Assembly: GCA_964017235.1 (NCBI GenBank)
Contig: OZ024934.1
Span: 88,688,706-88,752,705, forward strand
DNA: 64,000 nucleotides
Reading direction: 5' to 3'
Origin: Sabellastarte sp. h YS-2021
Lineage: Eukaryota > Annelida > Polychaeta > Sabellida > Sabellidae
Shown here: piece by piece, positions 52,203-64,000 of the stretch
Layout of the letters: every line of letters starts with the position of its first letter
Numbering within the stretch: position 1 is the stretch's first letter
Notes under the pieces: generated by a model
What the model saw: the letters and a program-made list of their open reading frames with translations, nothing else
What the model was told of the DNA's origin: nothing
The model's database searches: none
Translations under genes and position numbers: made by a program

Positions 52203-55200
52203 ATGGCAATGCTGGCAGAGCCCCGACGTAAATCTAAATATTCTGTGGATCCACGTGGTCTTAATTGGTCTCAAGGTGTGCTGATATCCAAACTATAGCA
52301 CTAAATATTTTAATATACAAATATTGTTACAGAGTACACAGCCTTCAATTGTGTTTCATATTTGATTGTGGACACGTGTGTCAAGTCGTTGTATTATCGC
52401 CCATTAGCATGCACCCTTCTGTCCGTAAAGGCCCAAGCTTTGGGCAACATTCAAAAAAATTTATATTATATTAGTTGTTTTGGCATGTAATCTTCTTTAA
52501 CCAAATTATGTATAATACCGGTAATGACAGGCACTATACGTATTTGTATATAATACTTTTTGTACTGCCTTGCTACCAATTATCGCCGGGTACCAATTAT
52601 CACCAGACAGAATTCAAATAGATATAAATTGACCAAAATAAGCATTCAAAGTCTAGCATATAAGGCAAAACTATTTCCAAAGTTAATAGAACGAATACAC
52701 AGCAAAAAGCTTTCAAAATATGTGGGCGTTACTGAAATATGAACGTTTTATTTATTGATGGCGATAATTGGTACCCGGCGATAAATGGTAGCAAGGCAGT
52801 ATCCTTTGCGACATTTCTTTATTAAACAATATATTTAGAGTTGCTTCCAGGATGTGTTTCTTGTGGGTTCGTGCATTAGTTCACCTATAAACGTGGATTT
52901 TCTTGGAGTCTGCAGCAACAAAATTATATGAGAATGCGTGGTTCGTAAAGCAATGCATGAAATATATGAAGCAAAAAGACGAGATATCTAAAAAATTTAT
53001 AAATGTACTGCATGGATCGAGAGTTTTGTCAAGGTATTGATTTTTTCCGTCAAAACGCGTTTCAAATAATGCCTGTTGACAATTAGAATTTCTGTCCCAT
53101 TGTGCATTGCTGTTTATATTTCTGAATATTTTCAAGTTTAGCAGAACCAAAGTTAACAGTTTGTGTCCAGGGGCCAATTTCACAAAAGTAATTAATCTAA
53201 GACTTTGATCTTAGCTAGGTCTGGGACTTAAATGGGGTTTCACAAAGGGTGACTTTATTTACTGCTATTTCACATTTTGAAGTGTAGAAACATTCAAGGC
53301 AGCCATATTTAAGTCTTCTTTACAAAATTTAAGCCCACTACATACCAGGGCCGGTATTCACAAAAGGTCTTAGCCAGGGCTTAGGCTTAAAGTTGAGACT
53401 TTTGTCTCAAGTTTCTGCCCAAAACCTGCTAAGACTTTTGTCTTAGGCTTAGTGGTATAGTTTGAATAGAAAAGAAAGGTCACATGACAGAAAACCACTG
53501 TGGTTATTTGATAATCTTGGACTTAGCTAAGTCACCCTTTGTGAATACGGTTTAAGACAAAACTTAGCTGAGACAAAAGTCTTAACTTTAAGACTCGATT
53601 TAAGCCTAAGACCTGGCTAAGTCTAAGACCCTTCATGAATACCAGCCCTGACTTAAAGTTAAGCCCACTGACTTAGCAATTTCATGAACTTAGCTGCTTT
53701 GTGAAATCCACTTTGACTAAGACCACACTTAACATTCTGTTGATCAAATTTAAGACCAAAGTCTTAGATTTAAGACTAAGTCTGGGCTTAAGTCCCTTTG
53801 TGAAATCGGCCCCAGTATTCTACATAGTATTCTCAGTTGGAACCATAACAAACTGTACTAATTTGTTAGGCAAAAGAAACTTTAACATCTTTGTCCAAGT
53901 TTATTCATCTACATTAAATTTCTGGTCTACATACCTTTTTGTGTTCATTTAATGAGTATTATATGGTAATATTTTTGTTCAAGTTTGTTCATCTACATTA
54001 CTTTGTTGTCTTCATTTAATGAGCTTTATTTGGGATATAGTCTTTTCTGAACAAAAATTAAATACATTCTCATACAAAAACTTTGTATGTAAAGTGTTCT
54101 CTTGTATTTCATTTTTCCCGACTTGTTATTGAGGATTACACAACACATTGTATATCTGTTAGAAATAATTTCTACCACTGCAAACAAATTGTCATGTAAA
54201 GTGAATCATTATTTTTCTCATTGAAGATGAAGACAAGTTTGGGCAGAAAATGCTTGAGAAGATGGGGTGGAAGCAGGGCAAGGGTCTGGGTGCCAACGAG
54301 AATGGAATTATGGATCATGTCGCCGTGAAACACAAATTTGACCAAAAAGGTGACAAGATACTTTGATTAGAGTAGAATTGTAGCATTTGACCTGCTGATA
54401 TGTTATTGTTTTACCTTATAGGCATAGTTTGCTTTTATAAATGTATTATTTCTGACAATTTGAAGATAAAATGTGTCTTCTACAAGTTTCACTCTCAACA
54501 GTTGTAAGTAATAGAGATAGTACATATAAAAACTGCAGCCCTTTAGATGAAAAATCTACAGTATTTTAAACCTTAATTTATTTTTTACTAAGATTTTTCC
54601 ATTTGGACCACAAGTTGAAGTTTTTATGTCAGCTGACATTATGTCGTCACTCTCTGGCGTGGGCGTACACGTCCGTGTGAACAACTTCTCCTAAACTACA
54701 AGACCCAGAGACATACTGTTTTTTTTAAAAGATACCTTAACTATCGAGGACGAAAATTGTTCAAGGCATGCAGATCTGTTTGTTTGTCTGTTCCCCAGAG
54801 CCATGACAAGTGAGGTACCCTCACCCAAAGTGTGAAAATTTCAACACTTTATCACAATTTTCTCATTCACTATTGCAGGGATTTTTCTCATATCTTGCAT
54901 ATATGTACCAGACCACTAGTAGATTACCTTGTGTGAGTATTAGACCTGGATCTGTCTTAATTTTTTGTTTTATTAATTTTTTTAAACAATTTTTAATGCA
55001 TTCAAATTCATGAAATCATGCACTAAATCACTTATTTTCTCATTGACTATTGCAGGGATTTTTCTCTTATTTTGCATATAAGTACTAGGCCACTGGTAGA
55101 TAATCTTGTGTGAGTATCAGGCATGGATCTTTCTTAATTATTTTTTATGAATTTTTAAAATAATTTTTAGTGCATTAAAATTCATGAAATCATGCACTAA

Positions 55201-58200
55201 ATCACTTATAATTTGAAAAATATTACATTTAGAGCATTTTGTCAAAATATATTATTCAGTTACTTTTTCCATAGCTACAACATGGTGAGTAAATTGAGTA
55301 TCTATCGCAATAGCTAAGTGAGTAATAGTTACTTTCTGACTTTTCAGTACCTCCCGTAATGAGTTAGACTTGAGTAAAATCACCTATAACTTGAAAACTA
55401 TTGCATATACAGAATTTTGTGTAAATATGTTAATTCAGCTACTTTCAGGTCAACTACAACATAGTAAAATTTCAGACCTGTACCTCATTGCATAGCTGAG
55501 TAATAGCTACTTTGAGGTTATCACTGTTGAGTTAATCAGTTGTAACTTGAAAACTATTGCATTTAGAGTAGCTTGTTTAAATATGTTATTCATCTAATTT
55601 TTGGTCAGCTATAACATAGTGAAATTGCAGACCTATAGCTCATTACATAGCTGAGCAATAGCTATTTTCAGCTTCTCACTGTTGAGTAAATCAGTTGTAA
55701 CTCGAAAACTATTGTATTTACAGTACTTTGTTTAAATATGTTGTTCACCTACTTTTGGGTCAGCTATAGTATAGTGAAATTACAGACCTGTAGCTCATGG
55801 CATAGCTGAGCAAAGCTATTTTCAGGTTCTCACTGTTGAGTAAATCAGTTGCAACTCAAAAACTATTGCATTTACAGTATTTTGTTTAAATACGTTGTTC
55901 ACCTCCTTTTGGGTCAGCTATAAGATAGTGAAATTACAGACCTGTAGCTCATGGCATAGCTGAGCAATAGCTACTTTCAGGTTCTCACTATTGAGTAAAT
56001 CAGTTGTAACTTGCCACCAGCCTTGCGATTCCGGGATTCCGAAAAAAAAGGCGTTTTAGTACTTCCCCAACCATATACCGGTGAGAAAAAAGAAAATCAC
56101 AAAAAAAAAAACATGGCAATTTTGATCACAGACGCAATAAAATCTGCAAAAAACGAGATAAAGTTTATAATTCCTTCAGATTTAAAGTTTGTTTTTAATA
56201 TTTTAAGCTCTCCCGCTATTATACATGCTGGCAAGCGAGGTCAAGGCTGTGAGTGTCCATTATCACCCATTGCCACTGGACTCGAGAGTTGTTTTTTATC
56301 TTTAATAATAGCCCCCACATCCTAAACCCCTGCATGGATTTTCACCAAATTTTCAAGGGATGTTTATCCCAAGAGGATCTAGAGCTGATTAGGTTTTGGG
56401 GGGGTATCCGGTAACAACTGTTGCCATGGCAACACTTATAAGATTTGTGGGTCTTAAAGTTTGTGGGTGTTCCACAGACTAAACCCCTGCACGGATTTTC
56501 ACCACATTTTTAGGGTATGTTTACCCCAAGAGGATCTAGAGCTGATTAGGTTTTGGGGGTATCCAGTAACAACTGTTGCCATGGCAACACTTTAAAGATT
56601 TTTATGTCTTAAAGTTTGTGGGTGTTCCACAGCCTTAACCCCTGCATGGATTTTCACCAAATTTTCAGGATATGTTTACCCCAAGAGAATCTAGAGCTGA
56701 TTAGGTTTTTGGGGGTATCTGGCAGCAACTGTTGCCATGGCAATACTTTGGGGTGTTAAAGTTTGTTCTAAAATCTTTACTATTTTCTGTAACCTAAAAT
56801 ATTGCAGCTAGCTTCATCAGATTTGCACAAAATGTAAATGGACAGGAAAGCTTGTCAGAGTAATTGTGTCCTTGTTTTGGAAACAAAATGGCCACCATAT
56901 CACATCGTTAATGCCAAATAGGGTGATCATGTCAAAAAGGCCTTATATATCCCTTATAATTGTTTCTAGGGCTTCAAAATATGAAAACTACTTGTAAGAA
57001 ATCATGGCCTGTGAATCTTTTGTAGAACATCTCTATACTTCTTACAACAGACGTTGTTCCTAAGATTTTCCCAAATCTCAATGTCATTGGCCATTTACCT
57101 GTACCTGCGGACTGGGGTTCTTGCCTGCCGAGGCTGGCTATTTTTAAGATATTGTTGAAAAATACAGGCACTTGTTGACACTAATTATCCATTGTAACAG
57201 GGTGCCAGAGCCATCATTGTATTAAAAACTATATATAATGCTAAGTATATGAGTTATATGTGTGGTGGATAATAAATATCCTTTTAATCGTTTGGTATAC
57301 TTGCCAATAAATAATATATAACAGTGTGCAATGTATAATGCATTTATTGCTCAGATATTTAATGAAAAAAAAAAGATTAAATATAATTAATTATGTTTAA
57401 AGTGCCAGTTGTATGCCTACTACATCAACCTTTAAAAAGCTGTGATATTGCAGGTGTAGGATGCAGTAAGAGTCATGCAGATAACTGGATTGCACATCAG
57501 GATGATTTCAATGCTTTACTCAGTTCACTCAATCAATCAGGTGACTCGAACAATCCCCCCAAAGATGACGGAGCTGTAATCAGTTTAGAACACAAATCCA
57601 AAACATCAAGAGCTCGAGTCCAGTAAGTGTAGCTTTGTTTTACTTTTCCATTAATACGTATCTTTGTCTCCCCCATAAAAATCTTGACACATGTAAGAAT
57701 CTGTGTTTTACATCTGAGATATGCATGTATTTTACTTTGTGTATTCTTTATATAGGTATATATCTACTTTATGCTATTAACTACTCATTCCCATTACCTG
57801 CATTTACTTGCAGCTACATGAAGTTCACCAAAGGTAAAGATTTGTCGTCTAAAAACAACCAAGACTTAGACTGTGTGTTTGGGAGGAGAAAGAGTAAGTC
57901 TGCACCGGCCACTCCACAGAACCAGAGTGAGGTCAGTAGTAGTAGTATCATCCACCCTTTTTATCTCCCGCCTGCGGCTGAAGGCCATAGTTGGCAGATT
58001 ATAAAACGCCTTCCGTGCGTCTGTGAGTCTGTCCGTCCGTGAGTGCGTCCATCCGTTCGTTACGTTTTTACATAAACCTTAATAAATCATTCATTTATAA
58101 AAATATCTTCAGCAAATTTGCAAGAATGTTTATGACTATAAAAACCTGTCTGTGCAAAATTTTGGCCTCATTTTGATCAACAAAATGGTCGCTATAGCCA

Positions 58201-60967
58201 ATTCTTTGAAAATCATAAAGGTGCTTTAAATCTTGAAATATTCCAGTGAGCTTCATCAAATTTGCACAAAAACTATATGGCTAGAAAAGCTAGCCGGATA
58301 GTAGGTTTGGCAGAGTTCAAAAAACAAAATGGCCGCCATATCACATGTTTAATGTCAAACAGGGTTATCCTGTTAAAAAGGCCTTATATCTCCCCTAATA
58401 TTGCTCCTAGAGGTTCAGAATGTGAAAACAACTTGTAGGAAGTGATGGCCTGGAAATCTTTTCCAGGTGTTGAATTTGACCTTTGACCCCTGCTTCAAGG
58501 TTAAATGGGGTCATCACACTAAAACGTCCTTATTTCTCCCTTATTATTGGTGCTATGGCTTCAGAATGTAAAGACAGAGCATGAAAAGTCCTGGCCTGCA
58601 AATAATTTGCCTTAATTTTGAAAAAGCAAAATGGCCGCCATAGTCAGTTGTTTCAAAATCCTTAAGATGCTCTAAAGGTTAAAATATTGCAGCCAAATTT
58701 GCACAAAAGATATATGGCTAGAAAAGTTAGCCTGATAGTAATGTGGCCTAGTTTTGAAAACAAAATGGCCATCATATCACATGTTTAATGTTAAATCAGA
58801 TTATCCTATTAAAAAGGCCTTAATTCTCCCTTATCATTGACTACCTTTTACCTTTGACGCCTTCTTCAATGTCAAGTGGGGTTATCTTACTACAAAGGCC
58901 TTATATCTCCTTTAGTTCCATTGTTACTGATTCTAAGGCGGGAGATAACCGCTGCAGCAGTGGCCTTGTTTTCGTCTCAATAATGAATTTTGTGAACTCG
59001 TTTCCGCTTTGCAAAATTCTTGACTTGTCCATTGTTGTTGTATACTATAATGCCTCTTCATTAGCCTTCTATTTAAAAAGGAAAATCACTTTCTCTCAAC
59101 CTGTTTGGATACTAGAGGTTCTGTATTCTAATTCCATATTGCACATGTCATGTTTTTAAAGCTTCTGTTTAATTGAATACTGTATATAATACTGGCTACT
59201 GGGACTGCCTCTTATTAGCTTCTTAAAAGCATTAGCAAAGAAAGAGAAAACATTACTGAAATTTAGAAGGGTTAATATCTTCATGGATGATCCATTAAAT
59301 GGATGTAATTATAATTCCAATTGGACTTTTACAGTACTTAATATGCCTTTTACTACAGGAACTCTAAAGCACAACAGGACCCAAAAAACATGACCATTTC
59401 AGGTCAAACACTACTTTTTTGGAACTGGACTATCCCTTTTTGGACAGTGCATTAGAAGATGTTTACATCAATTACATCACTTTATAATGTTTCTTACTTA
59501 CTTACTTATGTTAAAAACAGTGTCAAGACAAAATTAAGACAAAGCCACCATTAGTTTGTGCTACACCTGTTGATTTGGAGGGAATTTTTGGTATAAACTT
59601 ATTATGTTTTTATTTAGAAAATATAGATGTAGAAGTATTGAAGGTTATTTTTCTTCCCTTTGTTATTTATGGTGATATAAATTAACTTTGTGGGTTTTTT
59701 TTTTCAGACTGAAAATTCTGACATTGAGATGACAGACACCGCTGAAAAATGCTCCACGGACAAATCTCATGGAGTGATAACTGTGAAAAACAGTCTCTCT
59801 GTTTCTGACTACTTTGCTCAGAAAATGCAAGAAGTTAAGGCCAGGTTAAAGAAAGTTCGGGAAGCAAAAGAACCAGAACAGAGGTCAGAGGCCACCAAAG
59901 AAATGATGAATAGTGATGTTGGAGATTATAGGTCATATCATACAGGTGAAATAGAGAAAATAAGTCAGGGGTCAAAGGTCACAGAGGAAGAAAAGGGTGT
60001 TGTAACGAAGTCTCAGACTGCACCTGGTAGTCTTTGTAGTTTGGTGGAAGATGCAGGTGACACAGATGACAAACCTAGAGCTTCATCAGGTGATGAAGTC
60101 GCAGTTAAAAAGAGGAAAAGTAAAAAAGGTTCTAAAAGGAAGGAAACAAAGGAATTGGACTTTGACAAAGAAGACAGTCTTGAGGGGATGACAGCAAGTT
60201 TTACTCTAGATGGAGAAGAGGTCGATGAAGAGTGTGCATTGGTAAAACCAAAGAAAAGGAGGAAGCCTGATAAGGAGGATTCATCTAGGTCTAAAGAAGC
60301 AGAAATGAATGGGAGCCTAAAGACGGGAAAATCTAAAAAGAAGAAGGGCAAGAAGGAAAACCCTGAAGAAATTAAAGACGATAAAAGACTTAAAGGAGAG
60401 AGTGTAGAAGAGACGAGGTGTGTTGGTGAGACCAGGGGAAGTGAAGATTTGAAAAAATCCAAAAAGAAGAAGAGAGACAAGAATGAGAGAGATTTGTGTG
60501 TAGAGGGGATATGTGGATTAGTGGAAATAACAGAGGGTAATAGTGGTATTGGTGGAACAGCAGAGGAAATGGAGAGTAATGCTGAGATTGATGCAACAAC
60601 TGAGAATAGTAATAAAATAGTGGATGAAGTGGATAGTGAATTGAATATGGCAGGTACTCAACATGGAAGTAAATTATCAGAAGCTATCAAAAAGAAGAAG
60701 AAAAAGAGGAAAAAGGACAAAGAGGTGTCACTGGAACGGGAAGATTGCGTTAAAATAGAGGCATGCACGAATGAAAAGAAGATAAAACAAGATCCGGAGG
60801 CATTGAAAAGACAAAAGGAAAAGAGTCAGTTTAGGAAAGAGCTGGGGTTTGCTGGTTCTAATCTGGGAGATATTGTTGGATATGGTGTAGACTCATTAAT
60901 GTGTGGTAAAAGAGACCTAGACACACTGACTACAGAAAGTAAGAAAAATTCAAAGAAAAGGTCATAG
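52203..60967 (+). CDS. PINX1: PIN2/TERF1-interacting telomerase inhibitor 1 (PinX1), 5 exons, 580 residues
   Basis: Nucleolar G-patch protein known for rRNA processing and telomerase regulation. Exons: 52203-52275, 54227-54349, 57454-57622, 57814-57931, 59708-60967; all phases join. N-terminus MAMLAEPRRKSKYSVDPRG matches the family. The G-patch (26-65 onward) has KFGQKMLEKMGW and GKGLGANENG, then NWIAHQDDFNALL, HYMKFTKGKDLSS and DLDCVFGRRKSKS. The last exon codes 419 residues: a SVSDYFAQKMQEVKARL motif that matches the region before the telomerase-inhibitory part, then a long acidic/lysine-rich tail with many KKKK-type clusters (nucleolar localisation type). Near the end is FRKELGFAGSNLGDIVGYG. 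The protein is far longer than the human one (328 residues) because of this tail. Candidate poly(A) signals AATAAA lie at 61425 and 61511. Confidence 0.95.
52565..52799. mobile_element. Palindromic TA-flanked MITE, PINX1 intron 1
   Basis: Nearly perfect inverted ends of about 36 bp (CTGCCTTGCTACCAATTATC... with one mismatch) flanked by TA at 52563-52564 and 52800-52801. It is 235 bp. Compatible with a Tc1/mariner-derived non-autonomous element. Confidence 0.82.
53168..53815. mobile_element. Nested foldback MITEs, PINX1 intron 1
   Basis: The outer ends are CAGGGGCCAATTTCACAAA and (complemented) CTGGGGCCGATTTCACAAA. An inner pair at 53346-53650 has CAGGGCCGGTATTCACAAAA against CAGGGCTGGTATTCATGAAG. 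Both arms are full of CTTAAG/TAAGAC-type inverted motifs. No convincing target duplication is visible for either, so the superfamily is unassigned. Confidence 0.65.
54862..56010. repeat. Diverged tandem repeats, PINX1 intron 2
   Basis: First, a 176-bp unit occurs twice (CTATTGCAGGGATTTTTCTC at about 54870 and 55046). Then about five units of about 153 bp follow, with AAAACTATTGCATTTA, GGTCAGCTATA and CAGACCTGTAGCTCAT recurring (near 55400, 55552, 55706, 55861). They probably belong to a dispersed family. Confidence 0.8.
56323..56766. repeat. Three units of a ~156-bp tandem repeat, PINX1 intron 2
   Basis: Units start at 56323, 56480 and 56635 (T(A/T)AACCCCTGCATGGATTTT). Each contains CCAAGAGGATCTAGAGCTGA, GTTGCCATGGCAACAC and GTGGGTGTTCCACAG. 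An inverted partial copy is in PLK1 intron 11 (38874-39060). Confidence 0.85.
58100..58930. repeat. Diverged tandem repeats with AAAATGGCCGCCAT, PINX1 intron 4
   Basis: Repeated segments are CAAAATGGCCGCCATATCAC, AAAAGGCCTTATATCTCC and GATGGCCTGGAAATC. The same family appears once at 56800-57010 in intron 2 (CAAAATGGCCACCATATCAC). No coding potential is supported. Confidence 0.75.
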
Positions 60968-63399
60968 CACTAATAAAGAGTGGTTAGTGAGTGGACAAGT
61001 TTTATTTGCATTTAATAATATTGATACACTTTACAGTGACAGACCCTGGGCTTTCAGGATAGGGATCCTGGTGGAAATGAATGGGTGTTGGTTGCCACTG
61101 TTATTAACAGGTTGTTCGTTCTAATTTTGTGGATATTATTCCAGAATGCCATCCAGTGCATTACAGAAAAGTGAAAAGAGTGTCACTATTTGTTAAGATT
61201 ATCCCTTTCTAGTAGTTGTAGTCATCATTACCTTTAGTGCAATGAACATAGCTTACGAGCTAAACTCTTAACTTATCAGTGTTTGTGTTCAAATATAGTG
61301 ATTTATGATTGGTTTGTTTTAACATCAATGTTAAGTGCAAATGATGTCTTTGTCATTTCTTTAAAAAGTGTTCTTTATCATTCTTGTGTCATTTTAGGTG
61401 ATTTACTTATTTTTTAAATAATTAAATAAATTAAAAGAATATAAAATTGTAAGTTTTGCCAAATGTTTTTTTTTTTAAAATAATGCTGTTAAGTATTGTT
61501 GACGATTTTGAATAAAGCTGAATGCGGCCACATTTTTTTTCATATTAATACATCCGCCCTCTCGTAAGTGATCTGTTTGTACACCTGGTTTCCTGCAATG
61601 AAACTTTCCTGTTATTTATAAATATAATAAATTAACTTAAATGCAGCTTTATTTTTTTCACTAAAATACTAAAATTGTCAGTTTAATACAACTGATCTAG
61701 TAAAGTTGAAGGGGAATATAATAGTCGGTGCAAAATATTCCAAAAATCAGTGTCCTTTCACACCCTCTATACTTAATTCATGAAAAATTTTCATGAGGTG
61801 TATCCAATTGAAAATTTTACCGAAAACATAATTCCTGGATTTAACAAAAATGTTGCTATGTTAAGTTGTCAACTGTTTTTCTTTACAATTTTCTCTGCTT
61901 TCATGGGTTGCTCCAGACATCAAACATGAAGTTTAATTGCTGTCAAAATTTCATAATACATTAATATTGACAGGTCAGTCTCTTGTCAGTTTTATTGAAA
62001 TTCTGACAAAAGATGCTACCATGTTAATTGTCTGACTTCGAAATTTTTTCATATTTTCTGTTTAAGTTTTTACTTCACTGCACTCCAGATCACTTCACAT
62101 ATTCTTAATAAATTTTTATAGTGTCTCAATCTCTATAAAACATTATTCCAGGAACTTTTTGTTGAAGCTTGGGCAAAAAACTGTTGGCATGACAACTGTT
62201 TATTTTACAAGTTTAGGTGTTTTTCAGACTTGAAAGGTTATCCTGACTTCAAACCTGAAGCGTCATTGCTATGAAACTTTCAGAAGTTAGATCAATTTGT
62301 TAATTAAACATTCTTTAGTTTTGATATTTATTATAATATCAGTGTTTTCCTTGCCAGCTATTTACAACTTGCCAATATCCATTCATTATTTGCAACATGT
62401 TTGCAAACTAAGTGTATCACTCGGTCTGTTAGCTTGTTGTTTTTTTTTTACATAACTCGAAAAGTACTGCCCAGATCATAGTGAAATTTTTAGGGAGTAT
62501 CAGAACTGTTACAATGCAGAACTGATTCAAAATTTGGGCATGATCTGGTTACTCTCCTTGATTCTGGAGCAAGTTTTTAGTTAAGTTGCCATAGAAAGCA
62601 GTGAGATCATTTATTTGAAGCCACAGGGAAAAATTTTCCAAAGTCTGCGGTTGTCTAAAGGCCACCTTGTTGAAAGTAATGTAAGGCCAATGATGAGATC
62701 CAAGAAAATAATACCTTGTCCCATAGTTCTTGTGCAACTGATCAGCCAATTCACTCAAGATGAATCTTTGTGCACAATTGAATTTTTCATGGTTTACTGA
62801 TTTATTCACATATTGAATGGGATGTAAAGTCGACTTAAATTAATAGATATGAATTGGCATTTAAGAATAGAAAAATTTAATAAATCGCTACAGGTCTGTA
62901 GAAATTTGCGTATAAAAGGTAAAATAAGAATTTTGAAAACATTAATAACTTCTTGGATTTCATTGTGTTCTGTTTGTACCATTACAAAGATTGCAAGATC
63001 TTGACAAACTTGCTGTCATTTCTTTGGAACAACAAAACTTGTAAAAGTAAAGCACCAAACCATTCCTGCAACTATTGAAAAGGTGGTCTTAAAATTCCAG
63101 AGATCTTGCTTTTCAGTTGAAGGTACTGGTAAAAGGTAAATGGCAAAAGGTAAGGCTAAGTTTAATAAATCGAGAACATTTTTTGCAAAATATGTAAAAG
63201 CAAAATCTGCAAATGGGTCTTACAGAGCTAGATTTCTGTAAAAAGATAGTTCAACTTCATGTGAAGAAATATTAAATGGCAGCCAAAATTCGGAAAATTC
63301 TAAATTTTTCAGAGGTCCTAGAGCAGCATGTCCAATATTTGCCTGAAATCTCTCGGTCTCTTACGGTTTTCCAGATAAATGACATTTTATATTTCAGCC
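60968..63399. other. PINX1 3' UTR and gene-free AT-rich sequence
   Basis: AATAAA at 61425-61430 and 61511-61516 are candidate PINX1 polyadenylation signals, 460-550 bp after the stop. Further on, weakly similar segments of about 165 bp (TCAAACATGAAG..TTGCTGTCAAA and TCAAACCTGAAG..TTGCTATGAAA) suggest decayed tandem repeats. No gene was seen. Confidence 0.5.
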
Positions 63400-64000
63400 A
63401 AACTTTAAGATGGTTACTGATACAGAAAAGTATAGATTGGTTTTCACATCCCTAACCTCTGGAAGCAATACTAAGCAAGTTATAAGCACTTTTAAGTTTG
63501 GCTACCCTCATTTAACCTTGAAGAAGAGACCCAAGACCAAATTTAACCACATCGGAAGATTCCTACCTCATGATTTTCTATATGTTGGTTTCATATTGCA
63601 AAACTCTAGGACCAAGAATAAGCGAGTCAAAGCACTATTAATTTTGGCTATCCTCATTTGACCTTGAAGGAGGGGCCCAAGGTCAAATCTGACATCAGAA
63701 GTTTCCCAGCCCATGATTTCCTATAGGTTGGTTTTACCTCGCAAACCTCTAGGACCAATAGTAAGTGAGTTATAAGCACTTTTAAGCAATCCATGTTTGA
63801 CCTTGAAGGAGGGGCTCACGGTCAAATCTGACCACAGAAGAATCCCAGAGCATGATTTTCTATAAGTGGGCTTCACATGCGAAACCTCTAGGACCAATAA
63901 TAAGGGATATAGGCACTTTTAAAGTCCGCAATGTTGGGAACTTTGGCACTCCATAGATGACCTTGAATGAAGAGCTTCAAGGTCAAATGTCTGCATGCTT
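63400..64000. repeat. ~140-150-bp tandem repeats with TGACCTTGAAGGAGG, running off the window
   Basis: About four units. CTCTAGGACCAA(G/T)A(A/G)TAAG, AGCACTTTTAAG and TGACCTTGAAGGAGGGG...CAAGGTCAAAT recur near 63481, 63630, 63770 and 63908. Each unit pairs TGACCTTGA with CAAGGTCA as an inverted AGGTCA arrangement. The 83-codon ORF at 63410-63661 is a by-product. Confidence 0.75.

Noticed and set aside
53168..53815. Target-site duplication for the foldback MITEs
   Set aside because: Flanks of outer and inner copies do not match convincingly, so no superfamily was assigned.
60013..60480. 155-codon minus-strand ORF rich in Ser/Leu/Phe
   Set aside because: A shadow of the Lys/Glu/Ser-rich PINX1 last exon; no independent support.

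Overview
This window is animal nuclear DNA, most likely from a bivalve or other lophotrochozoan. It has intron-rich genes with canonical GT-AG splice sites, a low-GC background, many small DNA-transposon remnants with intact target-site duplications, mollusc-like tandem-core repeats, and three DIRS-type tyrosine-recombinase retrotransposons. The species assignment is inference; no organism-specific marker was seen.

Layout. Positions 1-9124 are dominated by a 79-bp satellite of about 105 copies, with degenerate copies and a hAT-like MITE at its left edge. The array runs directly into an exon of an unrecognised plus-strand gene (exons 9125-9348 and 9869-10424, the 3' end of a coding sequence). 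At 10829-16212 lies an old, frameshifted DIRS-like element (A). From 16213 to 24564 I see no gene, only repeats: three copies of a family with about 140-bp cores rich in AAGGTCA, and a TA-flanked MITE. A young 6.45-kb DIRS-like element (B, plus strand) occupies 24565-31019, with open gag, RT/RNase H and tyrosine recombinase (YR) frames. At 32210-51707 (minus) is a 13-exon Polo-like kinase 1 gene predicting 589 residues. Its last intron holds a third DIRS-like element (C, minus, 32914-37839), and its other introns hold nested hAT-like MITEs, a LINE remnant and minisatellites. Head-to-head with PLK1, at 52203-60967 (plus), is a 5-exon PINX1 gene predicting 580 residues. The remainder is PINX1 3' sequence and diverged tandem repeats.

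How things fit together. PLK1 (mitotic kinase) and PINX1 (G-patch nucleolar/telomerase-associated protein) share a 495-bp divergent intergenic region with two ATTGG boxes 31 bp apart and a CHR-like hexamer. That arrangement is typical of cell-cycle promoters.

The most interesting system is in elements B and C. The gag frame ends in a single TGA followed by CAATCA (B) or CAGTTA (C). Both fit the CAR-YYA stop-readthrough context. The same frame then stays open through a conserved cysteine-rich module and, in B, on to the YR. The RT/RNase H/methyltransferase-like frame is embedded in +1 within it, giving about 2.3 kb of dual coding. B has lost exactly one codon of the catalytic YLDD box. C keeps YLDD but has lost the YR by deletion, so the two copies have complementary defects.
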